From Macrococcus lamae (GTDB taxonomy: Bacteria; Bacillota; Bacilli; Staphylococcales; Staphylococcaceae): DNA of 64,000 bases. The notes beneath the pieces are model-generated. The model was given only the letters and a program-made list of their open reading frames with translations, was not told the origin of the DNA and did no database searches. Of this stretch, positions 11,977-22,532 are shown piece by piece. Every line of letters starts with the position of its first letter. Positions within the stretch are counted from its first letter, which is position 1. The stretch lies in the NCBI RefSeq assembly GCF_004359545.1, contig NZ_SCWB01000011.1, forward strand, positions 21,240-85,239. The letters are read 5' to 3'. The position numbers were made by a program, and so were the translations under genes.

Positions 11977-12333
11977 GTGAAGGTAGTGGAAAAGAATTAT
12001 CGGATCAAAAAGAATGAAGACTTTCAGACAATCTATAAGAGTGGCAGATCTGTAGCCAATCGTCAATTTATTGTCTATCGTTACGATGCTCATAAGCATG
12101 AACATTTCAGACTAGGCATATCAGTCTCCAAAAAGTTAGGAAATGCTGTCGTTAGAAATCGTATAAAACGTTCTATCCGTGAGAGTTTTAATAAACATAA
12201 GGCAGATATTGTTGCAGCAGATTTTATTGTCATCGCCAGAAAACCGGCTAGTGAGATGTCTGTAGAAGAGATCAACAGCAGTCTTGAACATGTCATGAAA
12301 ATCGCTAAAGGATACAATAAACGAATTAAGTAG
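11977..12333 (+). CDS. rnpA: Ribonuclease P protein component
   Basis: Protein cofactor of RNase P, needed for 5' maturation of tRNA. The RNA-binding signature is KKLGNAVVRNRIKRSIRE. The first possible start is GTG at 11977 (MKVVEKNY). A second GTG at 11986 gives MEKNYRIKK, which aligns better with the S. aureus N-terminus, but its upstream AAGG is very close. The start is therefore uncertain by three codons. It is about 118 aa and sits between rpmH and jag; no yidC gene follows, as in staphylococci. Confidence 0.95.
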   Translation: MKVVEKNYRIKKNEDFQTIYKSGRSVANRQFIVYRYDAHKHEHFRLGISVSKKLGNAVVRNRIKRSIRESFNKHKADIVAADFIVIARKPASEMSVEEINSSLEHVMKIAKGYNKRIK

Positions 12334-12342
12334 AAGGAGGCT

Positions 12343-13110
12343 ATGTTTGTGCTGCAGAAGACGTTCACAGGCAGAACAGTGGAAGAAGCGGTTCAGCTTG
12401 GTTTAAGTGACATGTTTGTTACAGAAAACCAAGTTAAAATAGAGGTCATCAAGCCAGGTAAAAAAGGGCTGCTCGGATTCGGTCAGAGCGATGCAGAAGT
12501 GAATCTCATTATTATCGACCCTGAACTGAAGAAATTAAAGTCACTTGATGAATTGAAGCAGGACACTTTGCTAAAAGAACACTCTCAGCCGGCTCAACGA
12601 GAAGAAGCGAGCGATTTTGAACAGCGGGAAGAGCAGTTTTCAACAGATGCTCGCGACACATTAGCTGAAAACGCTGAAAAGACAGCGGATTATATCAAAG
12701 ATATTATTAAAGCGATGAATATTGACGTTACATCTGAATGTCTTATAAACGGTAATAAAATAACGATTGAATTATTTTCAGCGGATGCTGCTCGAATTAT
12801 CGGAAAACGCGGACAAACATTAAATGCCTTGCAAGTATTCGCACAAACTTACTTCCAGCATATTCAGAAAAGCTTCATCATCGTCACACTCGATATTGAA
12901 AATTACAGATTTAAAAGGAAAGAGACACTGCAGAAACTGGCACTGAACATGTCAAAAAAAGCTAAAGTGACGAAACAACCCGTTAAATTTGAACCAATGC
13001 CGAGCTATGAACGGAAAATCATGCATCAAATACTTGCTGAAATGAAAGATATAGAGACGTATTCAGAAGGAAGAGAACCTAATAGATATTTAGTCATTAA
13101 AGCTAAATAA
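12343..13110 (+). CDS. jag: RNA-binding protein Jag/KhpB
   Basis: Jag-N, KH and R3H domain protein, 255 aa, that partners with KhpA and affects cell elongation and small-RNA binding in related bacteria. The Jag-N domain has FTGRTVEEAVQLGL and KPGKKGLLGFG. The KH core has RIIGKRGQTLNALQ and the R3H end has YSEGREPNRYLVI. A charged Gln/Glu-rich linker spans roughly residues 70-105. The ribosome site is AAGGAGG. A strong terminator follows the gene. Confidence 0.93.
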   Translation: MFVLQKTFTGRTVEEAVQLGLSDMFVTENQVKIEVIKPGKKGLLGFGQSDAEVNLIIIDPELKKLKSLDELKQDTLLKEHSQPAQREEASDFEQREEQFSTDARDTLAENAEKTADYIKDIIKAMNIDVTSECLINGNKITIELFSADAARIIGKRGQTLNALQVFAQTYFQHIQKSFIIVTLDIENYRFKRKETLQKLALNMSKKAKVTKQPVKFEPMPSYERKIMHQILAEMKDIETYSEGREPNRYLVIKAK

Positions 13111-13120
13111 CGATTAATGA

Positions 13121-13161
13121 ATTAACTCTAAAAACTTTTGTTTTTAGAGTTAATCTGTTTA
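13121..13161 (+). terminator. Terminator after jag
   Basis: A 15-bp perfect stem (13121-13135 with 13140-13154), loop TTTT, then a T-rich tail. Confidence 0.85.
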
Positions 13162-13234
13162 TTTAAAGCATATTCATTTTAATTTTTATCAGTTCGTTCT
13201 ACAATCAACAAATGACTATTATGGAGGAGATACT

Positions 13235-14614
13235 ATGGAGTTTGATACGATTTCGAGCATATCGACACCGATGGGTGAAGGAGCTATAGCTATCGTCAGA
13301 TTATCAGGTCCGGAAGCTGTGACGATTGCTGACCGCATATATAAAGGAAAAACGGCACTCTCGGATGTTCAAAGCCATACGATAAATTACGGCCATATCG
13401 TTGATCCAGTATCTTCTGACATAATAGAAGAAGTGATGGTAGCTGTTATGCGTGCACCGAAAACATTTACGCGTGAGGATATCGTTGAGATTAACTGTCA
13501 CGGAGGAATAATGACGGTCAATCGAATCCTTGAACTCACATTGTCAAATGGTGGGCGTCTGGCAGAGCCTGGAGAATTTACAAAACGAGCTTTTTTAAAT
13601 GGACGCATCGACTTATCGCAGGCAGAAGGAATTATGGACTTCATCCGTTCTAAAACAGACCGGGCAAGTAAAGTGGCGATGAATCAAATAGAAGGCCGCC
13701 TATCGACAATGATTAAAGGATTGCGCCAATCAATTCTTGAAATTTTGGCACAGGTTGAAGTTAATATCGATTATCCTGAGTATGATGATGTAGAAGAAGC
13801 GACGACTCAGTTTCTGCTCAGTGAAGCAAAAAAAATTGATTCAGCAATTGACAGACTGCTGGCAACAGGCGCTCAAGGAAAAATACTCCGTGAAGGCCTG
13901 TCAACAGTCATTATCGGTAAACCTAATGTCGGTAAGAGTTCTATGCTGAACAACTTAATTCAGGACAATAAAGCTATAGTGACAGAAGTCGCTGGGACGA
14001 CAAGAGACCTGCTGGAAGAGTACGTGAATGTTCGCGGCGTACCGCTAAGACTTGTAGATACAGCAGGTATTCGCGAGACAGAAGATATCGTCGAAAAAAT
14101 TGGTGTGGAGCGCAGTCGTGAAGCACTGAAGAAAGCAGACTTAATATTATACGTTCTGAATTACAATGAACCACTCTCAGAGAGCGATTATCAGCTGGCT
14201 GAAGTCATCAATAATGAAGACGTTATTGTCATTATCAATAAAACAGACCTCGAGCAGCAGCTGAATCTGGAAGAAGTCAAACAGATGGTGGGCAATGTAC
14301 CGATAGTTCAGACATCGATGTTATCACAGAGCGGTATTGACGCATTGGAAGAGGAAATCAGCAGAATGTTCTTCCAAGGGGAAGTTGCGGCTCAAGACAT
14401 GACCTATGTCTCAAATGCAAGACACATCAGTCTCTTGAAACAGGCAAAACAAACCATTAACGATGCAATGATCGCTGCAGAGTCAGGCGTTCCTATTGAT
14501 ATCGTTCAAATAGACCTAATCAGAACTTGGGAATTACTCGGAGAAGTTATCGGAGAAGAAGTATCAGACAGCTTGATTGATCAGTTATTCAGTCAGTTCT
14601 GTCTCGGTAAATAA
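13235..14614 (+). CDS. mnmE: tRNA modification GTPase MnmE
   Basis: K+-activated GTPase that, with MnmG, installs the carboxymethylaminomethyl group on U34 of tRNAs. The protein is 459 aa. An N-terminal folate-binding domain begins [16 protein letters not shown]. The G domain in the second half has [19 protein letters not shown] and NKTD. The C-terminus ends in CLGK, the catalytic cysteine motif. The ribosome site is GGAGGAG. It is followed at 12 bp by mnmG, its functional partner. Confidence 0.97.
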   Translation: MEFDTISSISTPMGEGAIAIVRLSGPEAVTIADRIYKGKTALSDVQSHTINYGHIVDPVSSDIIEEVMVAVMRAPKTFTREDIVEINCHGGIMTVNRILELTLSNGGRLAEPGEFTKRAFLNGRIDLSQAEGIMDFIRSKTDRASKVAMNQIEGRLSTMIKGLRQSILEILAQVEVNIDYPEYDDVEEATTQFLLSEAKKIDSAIDRLLATGAQGKILREGLSTVIIGKPNVGKSSMLNNLIQDNKAIVTEVAGTTRDLLEEYVNVRGVPLRLVDTAGIRETEDIVEKIGVERSREALKKADLILYVLNYNEPLSESDYQLAEVINNEDVIVIINKTDLEQQLNLEEVKQMVGNVPIVQTSMLSQSGIDALEEEISRMFFQGEVAAQDMTYVSNARHISLLKQAKQTINDAMIAAESGVPIDIVQIDLIRTWELLGEVIGEEVSDSLIDQLFSQFCLGK

Positions 14615-14626
14615 GGAGGAAATAAA

Positions 14627-16498
14627 TTGGAACAATATGATGTAATCGTCGTCGGTGCCGGTCATGCTGGTGTAGAAGCAGGACTTGCTTCTGCCCGCAA
14701 AGGTGCAAAGACACTTATGCTGACTATCAGTCTTGATTCAGTCGCATTTATGCCGTGTAACCCGTCTGTCGGAGGTCCGGCAAAAGGAATCGTCGTCCGG
14801 GAAATAGATGCTTTAGGCGGTCAGATGGCTAAAACTATCGATAAAACGCATATTCAAATGCGTATGCTGAATACTGGTAAAGGTCCTGCTGTACGCGCGC
14901 TGCGTGCTCAGGCTGACAAAGTGCTTTATCAGCAGGAAATGAAGGAAGTTATTGAAAACACCCCTAACCTTGATATTATGCAGGGAATGGTTGAACGTCT
15001 GATCATTGAAGATAATAAAGTGAAAGGCGTAGAAACAGTGATTGGTACGACATATTATGCCGATGCAGTCGTGCTCACTACAGGAACATTCCTACGTGGT
15101 GAAATCATTCTTGGAAACATTAAATATTCATCGGGTCCGAACCACCAGATGCCGTCCATTAAACTTGCAGATCATCTGCGGGACCTTGGCTTTGATATTG
15201 TCCGTTTTAAAACAGGGACACCACCACGCGTCAACGGAGGAACTATCGATTATTCTAAAACAGAAATTCAGCCGGGTGATAATGTCGGCCGCGCCTTCAG
15301 TTATGAAACAACAGAATATATTTTAGATCAGCTGCCATGCTGGCTGACGTATACAAATGATAAAACCCATAAAGTCATCGATGAAAACCTGCATCTATCA
15401 GCGATGTATTCAGGAATGATTAAAGGGACCGGTCCACGTTACTGTCCGTCAATTGAGGACAAATTTGTCCGCTTTAACGACAAACCACGTCATCAGATTT
15501 TCTTAGAGCCTGAAGGACGCAATACGAAAGAAGTATACGTTCAAGGTCTTTCAACAAGCTTACCGGAACATGTTCAGCGTCAGATGCTGCAGTCAATTCC
15601 GGGTCTTGAAAATGCGGATATGATGCGGGCTGGATACGCTATTGAATATGATGCGATGGTACCGACTCAGCTCTGGCCGACTCTTGAAACTAAGAAAATT
15701 GACGGTCTCTTTACAGCCGGGCAGATCAATGGAACGTCAGGCTACGAGGAGGCTGCTGGTCAAGGACTGATGGCGGGTATCAATGCAGCTGCGAAAGTGC
15801 TGAATCACGAGCCTGTCATTTTAGGTAGAGCAGATGCTTATATCGGCGTATTAATTGATGACCTTGTAACGAAAGGAACGAATGAACCATACCGTCTGCT
15901 GACGAGCCGTGCTGAACATCGCCTGCTGCTTCGTCATGATAACGCGGACATTCGTCTGACAGAAATCGGACATACTATCGGGCTGATTACAGATGAACGC
16001 TACCAGAAGTTCCAGTTAAAACTAGATGCTATTTCCGAGGAAATGAACCGCCTTTCTAGTTACCGTATTAAACCGAGTGACAGAACACAGGCAATCATTG
16101 AAACGCGGGGGGGTACTGCATTAAAAGACGGCATTTTAGCAATCGATCTGCTGCGCCGCCCTGAAATGGATTATGCATCTATTATCGAATTGATGGACGA
16201 AGAGCTTGCAGTTGATTCTGAAGTAGCTGAGCAAGTAGAGATTCAGACAAAATATGAAGGTTACATCCAGAAATCTTTGCAGCAGGTAGAAAAAATGAAA
16301 CGGATGGAAGGTAAGAAAATTCCTGAAAACATCGATTACGATGCTATTCATAGCCTGGCGACAGAAGCCCGCCAGAAATTGAAAGAAGTTAAACCGCTTA
16401 GCGTCGGCCAGGCATCACGTATTTCCGGTGTTAACCCAGCAGATATTTCAATTCTCCTTGTCTATATTGAACAAGGTAAAATCGCAAAGGTGAACTAG
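14627..16498 (+). CDS. mnmG: tRNA uridine-5-carboxymethylaminomethyl modification enzyme MnmG
   Basis: FAD-dependent partner of MnmE, 623 aa. The Rossmann motif is [12 protein letters not shown] at the N-terminus. Conserved segments include [17 protein letters not shown] and [11 protein letters not shown]. The start codon is TTG, supported by AAGGAGG nine bases upstream. It directly abuts rsmG: the TAG stop is followed at once by the next ATG. Confidence 0.97.
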   Translation: MEQYDVIVVGAGHAGVEAGLASARKGAKTLMLTISLDSVAFMPCNPSVGGPAKGIVVREIDALGGQMAKTIDKTHIQMRMLNTGKGPAVRALRAQADKVLYQQEMKEVIENTPNLDIMQGMVERLIIEDNKVKGVETVIGTTYYADAVVLTTGTFLRGEIILGNIKYSSGPNHQMPSIKLADHLRDLGFDIVRFKTGTPPRVNGGTIDYSKTEIQPGDNVGRAFSYETTEYILDQLPCWLTYTNDKTHKVIDENLHLSAMYSGMIKGTGPRYCPSIEDKFVRFNDKPRHQIFLEPEGRNTKEVYVQGLSTSLPEHVQRQMLQSIPGLENADMMRAGYAIEYDAMVPTQLWPTLETKKIDGLFTAGQINGTSGYEEAAGQGLMAGINAAAKVLNHEPVILGRADAYIGVLIDDLVTKGTNEPYRLLTSRAEHRLLLRHDNADIRLTEIGHTIGLITDERYQKFQLKLDAISEEMNRLSSYRIKPSDRTQAIIETRGGTALKDGILAIDLLRRPEMDYASIIELMDEELAVDSEVAEQVEIQTKYEGYIQKSLQQVEKMKRMEGKKIPENIDYDAIHSLATEARQKLKEVKPLSVGQASRISGVNPADISILLVYIEQGKIAKVN

Positions 16499-17221
16499 AT
16501 GAACGAAGAACAATTTATTGACGAATTAGCTCAAAAAGGGTTTGAATTAACAGAAAAACAACAGAAACAGTTTGCAATCTACTATAAGAATTTAGTAGAG
16601 TGGAATGAGAAAATTAATTTGACAGCAGTGACTGCTAAAGAAGAGGTTTATTTAAAACACTTCTTTGATTCGATCACACCTAGTTTCTACTTCGACTTCA
16701 ATTCAGTCGACACACTGTGTGACGTCGGTGCAGGCGCCGGTTTTCCGAGCATCCCTATAAAAATTTTATACCCACATATTAAATTGACAATTGTTGATTC
16801 ATTGAACAAACGTATTAACTTTCTCAATCATCTGGCAGCAGAGCTGAACCTTGAACAAGTGAGTTTTATACATGACCGTGCAGAGACATTTGGTAACAAT
16901 CGTTCTGATAACCGTGAAAAATTTGATGTTGTAACCGCTCGAGCGGTCGCCAGGCTATCAGTGCTCAGTGAACTGTGTCTACCTCTCGTCAAAAAGGGCG
17001 GACATTTACTAGCATTGAAAGGCGCGCAGGGTGAAACAGAGATTGAGGAAGGATTGTTCGCTGTCAATATATTAGGTGGCGAAATAGTAGCGAATCATCA
17101 GTTCACTTTACCGATGGAAGAAAGTACGCGTTTTATTGTCGATATTGAAAAACGCAGACAGACACCGAAAAAATATCCGAGAAAACCTGGAACACCGAAT
17201 AAAGAACCGCTGATCAAGTAA
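16499..17221 (+). CDS. rsmG: 16S rRNA m7G527 methyltransferase RsmG
   Basis: SAM-dependent methyltransferase that modifies G527 of 16S rRNA, 240 aa. The SAM-binding loop is [13 protein letters not shown], and the [22 protein letters not shown] segment is typical of the family. The start abuts the mnmG stop, so it is probably translated by coupling. The C-terminus is basic ([12 protein letters not shown]). Confidence 0.96.
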   Translation: MNEEQFIDELAQKGFELTEKQQKQFAIYYKNLVEWNEKINLTAVTAKEEVYLKHFFDSITPSFYFDFNSVDTLCDVGAGAGFPSIPIKILYPHIKLTIVDSLNKRINFLNHLAAELNLEQVSFIHDRAETFGNNRSDNREKFDVVTARAVARLSVLSELCLPLVKKGGHLLALKGAQGETEIEEGLFAVNILGGEIVANHQFTLPMEESTRFIVDIEKRRQTPKKYPRKPGTPNKEPLIK

Positions 17222-17251
17222 AATGATACGACTTAAGAAAGTGAGCCGATT

Positions 17252-18100
17252 GTGATGAAAAAACCCTTTTCTAAATTATTTGGACTGCGAGATAAGGAAG
17301 AAGATGTAGTAATAGCGCGTGAACAAGGAAATGTTATCGTCCTACCGATAGAACGTATTGTGCCGAATCGTTATCAACCGAGACAAGTCTTTGATGAGGA
17401 AAAAATTCAGGAGCTTGCAGACTCTATTAAATCATATGGACTACTGCAGCCGATTGTTGTCAGACCGATCGAAGAAGGCATGTTTGAAATTATTGCCGGA
17501 GAACGACGCTTCCGTGCGATGAAATTAAACGGTACAGTTGAGACAGAAGTCATCGTTAAACCGATGAATGACAAACAGACTGCAGCGATTGCACTGATTG
17601 AAAATATTCAACGTGAGAACTTATCTGCTGTTGAAGAAGCAGAAGCGTATAAGAAATTACTGGATCTGGATGGTATTACACAGCAGGATCTTGCAGTTAG
17701 TCTTGGTAAAAGTCAGTCGTTCATCGCAAATAAGTTAAGACTTCTGCGTCTGACACAGCCAGTACTGGAAGCACTCAGCAGAGCGCATATTACAGAACGT
17801 CATGCGAGAAGTCTGCTGGCATTGTCACCAGAGCAGCAATATGAAATGCTCGGTATCATTAAAAGCCAGGGATTGAACGTCAAGCAGACAGAGGAACGCG
17901 TGAAACGTATGCTCGGCGGCGAAGATGTTAAACCTACACGTATCGCCTTTACACGTGACATTAAGCTTGCCTTCAACACAATCGGTGAAAGTATCAAAGC
18001 AGTCGAAAAAAGCGGTATAAAAGTAAAGCGTAAAGATACAGAATACGAGAATTTCTATGAGATTTCCATTAAAGTATTCAAAAATCCTGACAGTAAATAG
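17252..18100 (+). CDS. noc: Nucleoid occlusion protein Noc
   Basis: ParB-family CTPase that stops division over the nucleoid by linking DNA to the membrane. The protein is 282 aa. It begins MMKKPFSKLFGLRDKE, an amphipathic membrane-targeting segment as in B. subtilis Noc. The ParB/CTP domain includes QPRQVFDEEKIQELADSIK and GERRFRAMKL. The helix-turn-helix is GITQQDLAVSLGKSQSFIANKL. GTG (17252) and ATG (17255) are adjacent possible starts with only a weak ribosome site. A parA-parB pair follows; Noc is told from ParB by the N-terminus and its position after rsmG. Confidence 0.93.
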   Translation: MMKKPFSKLFGLRDKEEDVVIAREQGNVIVLPIERIVPNRYQPRQVFDEEKIQELADSIKSYGLLQPIVVRPIEEGMFEIIAGERRFRAMKLNGTVETEVIVKPMNDKQTAAIALIENIQRENLSAVEEAEAYKKLLDLDGITQQDLAVSLGKSQSFIANKLRLLRLTQPVLEALSRAHITERHARSLLALSPEQQYEMLGIIKSQGLNVKQTEERVKRMLGGEDVKPTRIAFTRDIKLAFNTIGESIKAVEKSGIKVKRKDTEYENFYEISIKVFKNPDSK

Positions 18101-18112
18101 ATGACTATTATA

Positions 18113-18183
18113 AAAATACGGATAGTTCCAGAATAGAAACGGATTTTTTGTTTCTGTCTCTTTAGGAGCTGCCGTATTTTTTG
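18113..18183 (+). terminator. Branched terminator after noc
   Basis: The outer stem AAAATACGG (18113-18121) pairs with CCGTATTTT (18172-18180). An inner AGAAAC/GTTTCT hairpin lies within, and a T run follows. It separates noc from parA. Confidence 0.7.
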
Positions 18184-18280
18184 TGTGCATGCTTCTGTTT
18201 TTAGGTTGTGCAGTTTATGCTTAAAATTGATATAATCGGTATTATGAATATGCCCGTAATAGAAACGAGGAGAGAGTTAC

Positions 18281-19039
18281 ATGAAAATTTTAGCGATTGC
18301 GAACCAAAAGGGCGGCGTAGGGAAGACAACAACGTCCGTCAATTTAAGTGCAGCTCTTGCAGCACTAGGTAAAAAAGTACTGTTAGTCGATACAGATCCA
18401 CAAGGTAATGCGACAAGTGGTGTCGGTATAGATAAAAATAATGTGGAATACTCGGTGTACGATATGCTGGTTGAAGATATCTCTATTAATAAAGTTGTGC
18501 TGAAAACTGAACAGGAAAATCTCTGGATCATCCCGGCGAATATTGCTCTTGCTGGTGCAGAGATTGAACTGGTCTCAGCGATGAGCCGCGAAGTTCGCTT
18601 GAAATATGCTTTCAAAGAACTGGAGCAGGATTTTGATTATATTATCATTGATTGTCCGCCGTCGTTAGGTCTGCTTACCATCAACTCATTTACTGCTGCT
18701 ACAGGTATTATCATTCCTGTGCAATGTGAATACTACGCGCTTGAAGGATTGAGTCAGCTGCTGAATACTATCAAGCTTGTTCAGCGACATTTGAATCAGT
18801 CGCTTGAAATTGAAGGTGTTCTGCTGACGATGCTGGATGCCCGTACGAATCTTGGTAATGATGTCATGGCTGAAGTCCGTGCGCACTTTGGTGAAAAAGT
18901 ATATGATACCATCATTCCGAGAAACGTCCGTTTGTCTGAAGCACCTTCTCATGGCCAGCCGATCAATGTTTATGATGCTCGTTCTGCCGGCGCTAAAACG
19001 TACAATGAATTAGCAGAGGAGGTCATCAGTCATGGCTAG
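18281..19039 (+). CDS. parA: Chromosome partitioning ATPase ParA/Soj
   Basis: Deviant Walker A ATPase, 252 aa, acting with ParB in origin segregation and in control of DnaA. The motif KGGVGKTTT is at residues 10-18, with DTDPQGNATSG and DCPPSLGLLT following. The ribosome site is GAGGAGAG. Its stop lies 8 bp inside parB, so the two are coupled. Confidence 0.95.
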   Translation: MKILAIANQKGGVGKTTTSVNLSAALAALGKKVLLVDTDPQGNATSGVGIDKNNVEYSVYDMLVEDISINKVVLKTEQENLWIIPANIALAGAEIELVSAMSREVRLKYAFKELEQDFDYIIIDCPPSLGLLTINSFTAATGIIIPVQCEYYALEGLSQLLNTIKLVQRHLNQSLEIEGVLLTMLDARTNLGNDVMAEVRAHFGEKVYDTIIPRNVRLSEAPSHGQPINVYDARSAGAKTYNELAEEVISHG

Positions 19040-19883
19040 AGGTCTTGGAAAAGGTTTAGGTCGTGGGCTGGATGCTCTGTTTCAGGATAATAAGGGCGAT
19101 GAAGTTGTAGAGCAACTGCGTTTAGATACAATTCGTCCTAACCCCTATCAGCCGCGTCAGGAATTTGAGGAAACAGCTCTGAATGAACTTGCTGAATCTA
19201 TTAAAATCCACGGTGTTCTTCAGCCGATTATTGTCAGAAATTCTGTCAAAGGCTATGACATCGTTGTCGGAGAACGTCGCTATAGAGCGAGTAAGCTTGC
19301 CGGTAAGCACGATATTCCTGCTGTCGTTAAATCTTTGACCGATAAGCAGATGATGGAGCTTGCCATTATCGAGAACTTACAGCGTGAAGATTTAAATCCA
19401 TTGGAAGAAGCAAGAAGCTATCAGCTGATGATGGACAACTTGAACTTAACGCAATCTGAAACAGCAGACCGGCTTGGTAAATCAAGACCATATATTGCTA
19501 ATATGCTGCGCCTGCTAAATTTACCGGTTGACATTAAGCAGTTGATCAACGATAAGAAGATTTCAGGTGGCCATGGTCGTACATTACTTGGCTTGAAAGA
19601 TGCTGAAACAATGCAGGCTGCCGCCGCTAAAGTCATCAGCGAATCGATGAGCGTCCGACAGCTTGAACAGTACGTAAAGTCACTAGGTGATCAACCAGTC
19701 AAGGAAAAACATGTTGCTGCAAAACCGAAGTTTCTTGTGAAACATGAGCAGTCACTCAAAGAACGCCTCGGTACTAAAGTTGAAATTTCTAAGTCTCGTA
19801 AAAAAGGTAAAATTGCCATTGAATTCACATCTGAAGAAGAATTCAACCGGCTGATAGAGTTACTTGAAAACGCTGGACGCTAA
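19032..19883 (+). CDS. parB: Chromosome partitioning protein ParB/Spo0J
   Basis: CTP-dependent clamp that spreads from parS, 283 aa. The N-terminus is GLGKGLGRGLDALF, the ParA-stimulating tail. The CTP-binding motif is GERRYRASKL and the helix-turn-helix is LTQSETADRLGKSRPYIANMLRLL. It overlaps parA by 8 bp. I saw no full 16-bp parS site within this window, including inside parB, where B. subtilis has one. Confidence 0.95.
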   Translation: MARGLGKGLGRGLDALFQDNKGDEVVEQLRLDTIRPNPYQPRQEFEETALNELAESIKIHGVLQPIIVRNSVKGYDIVVGERRYRASKLAGKHDIPAVVKSLTDKQMMELAIIENLQREDLNPLEEARSYQLMMDNLNLTQSETADRLGKSRPYIANMLRLLNLPVDIKQLINDKKISGGHGRTLLGLKDAETMQAAAAKVISESMSVRQLEQYVKSLGDQPVKEKHVAAKPKFLVKHEQSLKERLGTKVEISKSRKKGKIAIEFTSEEEFNRLIELLENAGR

Positions 19884-19893
19884 TAGGTGACTT

Positions 19894-20790
19894 ATGACTT
19901 ATTTCAATGATTTTTTACAGGAAGTCGTTAAACCATTTACAGATCCCGTGCTCTGGACAACGATTGTTAAAAATATTTTCTGGGCTATAGTGACCATCAT
20001 CTGTGCCATCATCATTATTAAATTCGCTCATAAATTTATTGAGCAGTTCTTCAATGTCAGAAGACGGTCCAATTTATCTCAGTCGGAGAAAAGAGATATT
20101 ACACTGATTAAGCTGCTTCAGAACATCGCGTCATATGTCGTCTGGTTCATCGTCATAACGACGATTTTGAGTAACTTCGGCATTAAGGTGGAAAGTATTA
20201 TAGCGGGCGCAGGAGTAGCAGGTATAGCTATTGGATTCGGTGCTCAGACACTTGTGAAAGACATAATTACCGGGTTCTTCATCATCTTTGAAAACCAGTT
20301 TGATGTTGGAGATTACGTGAGAATTAATACGACAGGCACAAAAGTAGCAGAAGGTACAGTGCAGTCTATCGGTCTCCGTTCGACACGTATCCGTTCATTT
20401 ACAGGAGAGTTGACCATCCTGCCTAATGGAACAATGAATGAAATCGTTAATTTCTCAGTCAATAATTCTGTCGCTGTATTCGAAGTGTCCGTCTCAAGTG
20501 ATGAGAATTTGGCGGAAGTTGAGCAACTGCTTGAACCTTATCTGGAATCACTCAGAGAAAAATATGAGGAACTGACTGCGATACCTGAAATTTTAGGTGT
20601 TGAAATGGTAAAGGCAGGAGAAGCGGTTATCAAGATTGCTGCTGAAACATTGCCAAATAACCATACAAAAATTGCGCGTCTGCTACGCCGTGATCTGAAG
20701 GGCTTCCTGGATAAACAGGGTATAAAAGCACCGGTACCACGTATGATTATGTACAATCAGCCGAAAGGAGGTCCGACAGATGAGCAGTAA
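19894..20790 (+). CDS. MscS-family mechanosensitive ion channel
   Basis: Small-conductance mechanosensitive channel, 298 aa, which protects cells against hypo-osmotic shock. Three membrane segments lie within the first 130 residues. The pore-lining helix is rich in Gly/Ala (VESIIAGAGVAGIAIGFGAQ) and is followed by the cytoplasmic beta domain (FDVGDYVRI, LPNGTMNEIVNFS). The gene overlaps the DUF951 gene by 11 bp. Confidence 0.92.
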   Translation: MTYFNDFLQEVVKPFTDPVLWTTIVKNIFWAIVTIICAIIIIKFAHKFIEQFFNVRRRSNLSQSEKRDITLIKLLQNIASYVVWFIVITTILSNFGIKVESIIAGAGVAGIAIGFGAQTLVKDIITGFFIIFENQFDVGDYVRINTTGTKVAEGTVQSIGLRSTRIRSFTGELTILPNGTMNEIVNFSVNNSVAVFEVSVSSDENLAEVEQLLEPYLESLREKYEELTAIPEILGVEMVKAGEAVIKIAAETLPNNHTKIARLLRRDLKGFLDKQGIKAPVPRMIMYNQPKGGPTDEQ

Positions 20791-20977
20791 TTATCAGCTG
20801 AACGATATTGTTGAGATGAAAAAACAGCATGCCTGCGGTACAAACGCCTTTCGGATTATCCGACTCGGTGCTGATATTAGAATTAAATGTGAAAACTGCG
20901 GCAGAAGTATTTTACTGCCTCGACATGAATTCAACAAAAAAATAAAAAAAATAATTTCGTCTGGTGACGGAGCTTAA
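20780..20977 (+). CDS. DUF951 family protein
   Basis: Sixty-five-residue protein of the DUF951 family, which sits upstream of ychF in most Firmicutes. It has an OB-like pattern (YQLNDIVEMKKQHACGTNAF) and a CENCGRS motif that could bind zinc with the earlier Cys. Its AAAGGAGG ribosome site and start lie inside the end of mscS. Function is unknown. Confidence 0.85.
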   Translation: MSSNYQLNDIVEMKKQHACGTNAFRIIRLGADIRIKCENCGRSILLPRHEFNKKIKKIISSGDGA

Positions 20978-20990
20978 AGGAGAAACATAT

Positions 20991-22091
20991 ATGGCATTAA
21001 CAGCTGGAATTGTCGGTCTTCCGAACGTCGGAAAATCTACATTATTCAACGCAATCACTAAAGCAGGAGCACTCGCTGCGAACTATCCGTTCGCGACCAT
21101 CGACCCGAACGTCGGTATCGTAGAAGTACCGGATTATCGTCTCGACAACTTAACGGAACTTGTTAAACCGAAGAAGACGGTACCGACAGCATTCGAATTT
21201 ACAGATATAGCAGGTATCGTCAAAGGTGCTTCAAAGGGTGAAGGACTGGGCAATAAATTCTTATCTCATATCCGAGACGTTGATGCGATCTGTCAAGTCG
21301 TCCGTGCGTTCGATGATGAGAACATCACTCACGTATCGGGTAAAGTAGACCCGATCGATGATATCGAAGTTATCAATATGGAGTTGATCCTTGCCGACCT
21401 TGAGTCAGTGGAAAAGCGTTATGCACGTGTACAGAAGATGGCTAAGCAGAAAGACAAAGAGGCAGTAGCTGAAGAAGCGGTGCTTTCCATCGTGAAAGAA
21501 GCACTGGAAAATGAGCAGCCGGTAAGAAGTATTGAATTCACGCCGGAGCAATTGAAAGTTGTGAAAGGGATGCATTTACTGACAGCAAAACCGATGCTTT
21601 ACGTAGCAAATGTATCAGAAGACGATTTAGTAAGCGGCGATGAAAATGACTATTTAAAAGCGATTAAAAACTATGCTGAGAACGAAGGTTCTGAAGTCAT
21701 TGTTATTAGTGCAAAGATCGAAGAAGAACTGGCGGCGCTTGACGAAGAAGATAAGAAGGAATATTTAGCTGATCTTGGAATTGAAGAAGCGGGTCTTGAT
21801 AAACTTATCAGAGCATCTTACCATTTGCTTGGTCTTGCAACTTACTTCACAGCAGGAGAGCAGGAAGTACGCGCCTGGACATTTAGACATGGTATGACGG
21901 CACCGCAATGCGCAGGAATTATTCATACAGACTTTGAACGTGGATTCATTCGCGCAGAAACAGTAAGCTATGATGATTTAGTGGATAACAAAGGGATGAC
22001 TGGTGCTAAGGAAGCGGGTAAAGTCAGACTTGAAGGAAAAGAATATTTGATGAAAGATGGAGATGTCGTACATTTTAGATTTAATGTCTAA
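20991..22091 (+). CDS. ychF: Redox-regulated ATPase YchF (Obg family)
   Basis: Obg-like P-loop protein that prefers ATP and associates with ribosomes, 366 aa. The P-loop is GLPNVGKST, followed by [31 protein letters not shown], and the protein ends in a TGS domain. The ATG at 20991 (MALTAGIVG) has AAGGAG eight bases upstream; an in-frame ATG nine codons earlier lies within the end of the DUF951 gene and lacks a site. Confidence 0.96.
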   Translation: MALTAGIVGLPNVGKSTLFNAITKAGALAANYPFATIDPNVGIVEVPDYRLDNLTELVKPKKTVPTAFEFTDIAGIVKGASKGEGLGNKFLSHIRDVDAICQVVRAFDDENITHVSGKVDPIDDIEVINMELILADLESVEKRYARVQKMAKQKDKEAVAEEAVLSIVKEALENEQPVRSIEFTPEQLKVVKGMHLLTAKPMLYVANVSEDDLVSGDENDYLKAIKNYAENEGSEVIVISAKIEEELAALDEEDKKEYLADLGIEEAGLDKLIRASYHLLGLATYFTAGEQEVRAWTFRHGMTAPQCAGIIHTDFERGFIRAETVSYDDLVDNKGMTGAKEAGKVRLEGKEYLMKDGDVVHFRFNV

Positions 22092-22102
22092 GGAGGACCT
22101 AT

Positions 22103-22426
22103 ATGCAGCCTTTAAAACGGATTATCTATGGAATCAAGGTCATTACAAAGTCTGACAACAGCAAAGAAAAAATGTATCAAGTGACATACTATTACTTTGT
22201 CCAGGCAGTACTGCCTGACGAGCATGTGACTTTAAATGAGGACATCTATGACAAGATCAGCTATGCCGACACCGCCATACGCTACTTAGATATTATCAGC
22301 TGCGATGATATAGAACCTGGAGACAGTGATTACTATTTATATGAATATCTTTATAAGACGAAAGACACGAAGCTGTTCCATGTTAAAGATATGGTCGTCT
22401 ATAAGTTGAATGAAGTATTGTACTAA
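22103..22426 (+). CDS. Conserved hypothetical protein
   Basis: A 107-aa acidic, tyrosine-rich soluble protein that I do not recognise. It has no signal peptide or membrane segment. AGGAGG stands upstream of the start, and it follows ychF by 11 bp, so it is probably in the same transcript. Its stop lies just ahead of the rpsF promoter. Codon use looks like the neighbours, so I treat it as a real core gene of unknown function. Confidence 0.75.
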   Translation: MQPLKRIIYGIKVITKSDNSKEKMYQVTYYYFVQAVLPDEHVTLNEDIYDKISYADTAIRYLDIISCDDIEPGDSDYYLYEYLYKTKDTKLFHVKDMVVYKLNEVLY

Positions 22427-22428
22427 TG

Positions 22429-22457
22429 TTGTAATCTGTATTAATCTGTGCTATAAT
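22429..22457 (+). promoter_or_regulatory. Promoter of rpsF-ssb-rpsR
   Basis: TTGTAA (22429-22434), a 17-bp spacer and TATAAT (22452-22457). Confidence 0.82.
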
Positions 22458-22486
22458 TTTCAATTGTGAGTAATGAAAATTATTCC

Positions 22487-22507
22487 TTGCTTTACTTAGT
22501 AAAGCCG
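22487..22507 (+). promoter_or_regulatory. rpsF leader hairpin, possible S6:S18 autoregulatory site
   Basis: Hairpin GCTTTAC-TTA-GTAAAGC (22489-22505) in the rpsF leader is followed by CCGC. Leaders of rpsF in many bacteria bind the S6:S18 complex through a structure with a conserved CCG near the hairpin. Assignment here rests on position and that CCG only. Confidence 0.4.
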
Positions 22508-22532
22508 CATAGACCATAAGGAGGTGTAATAG

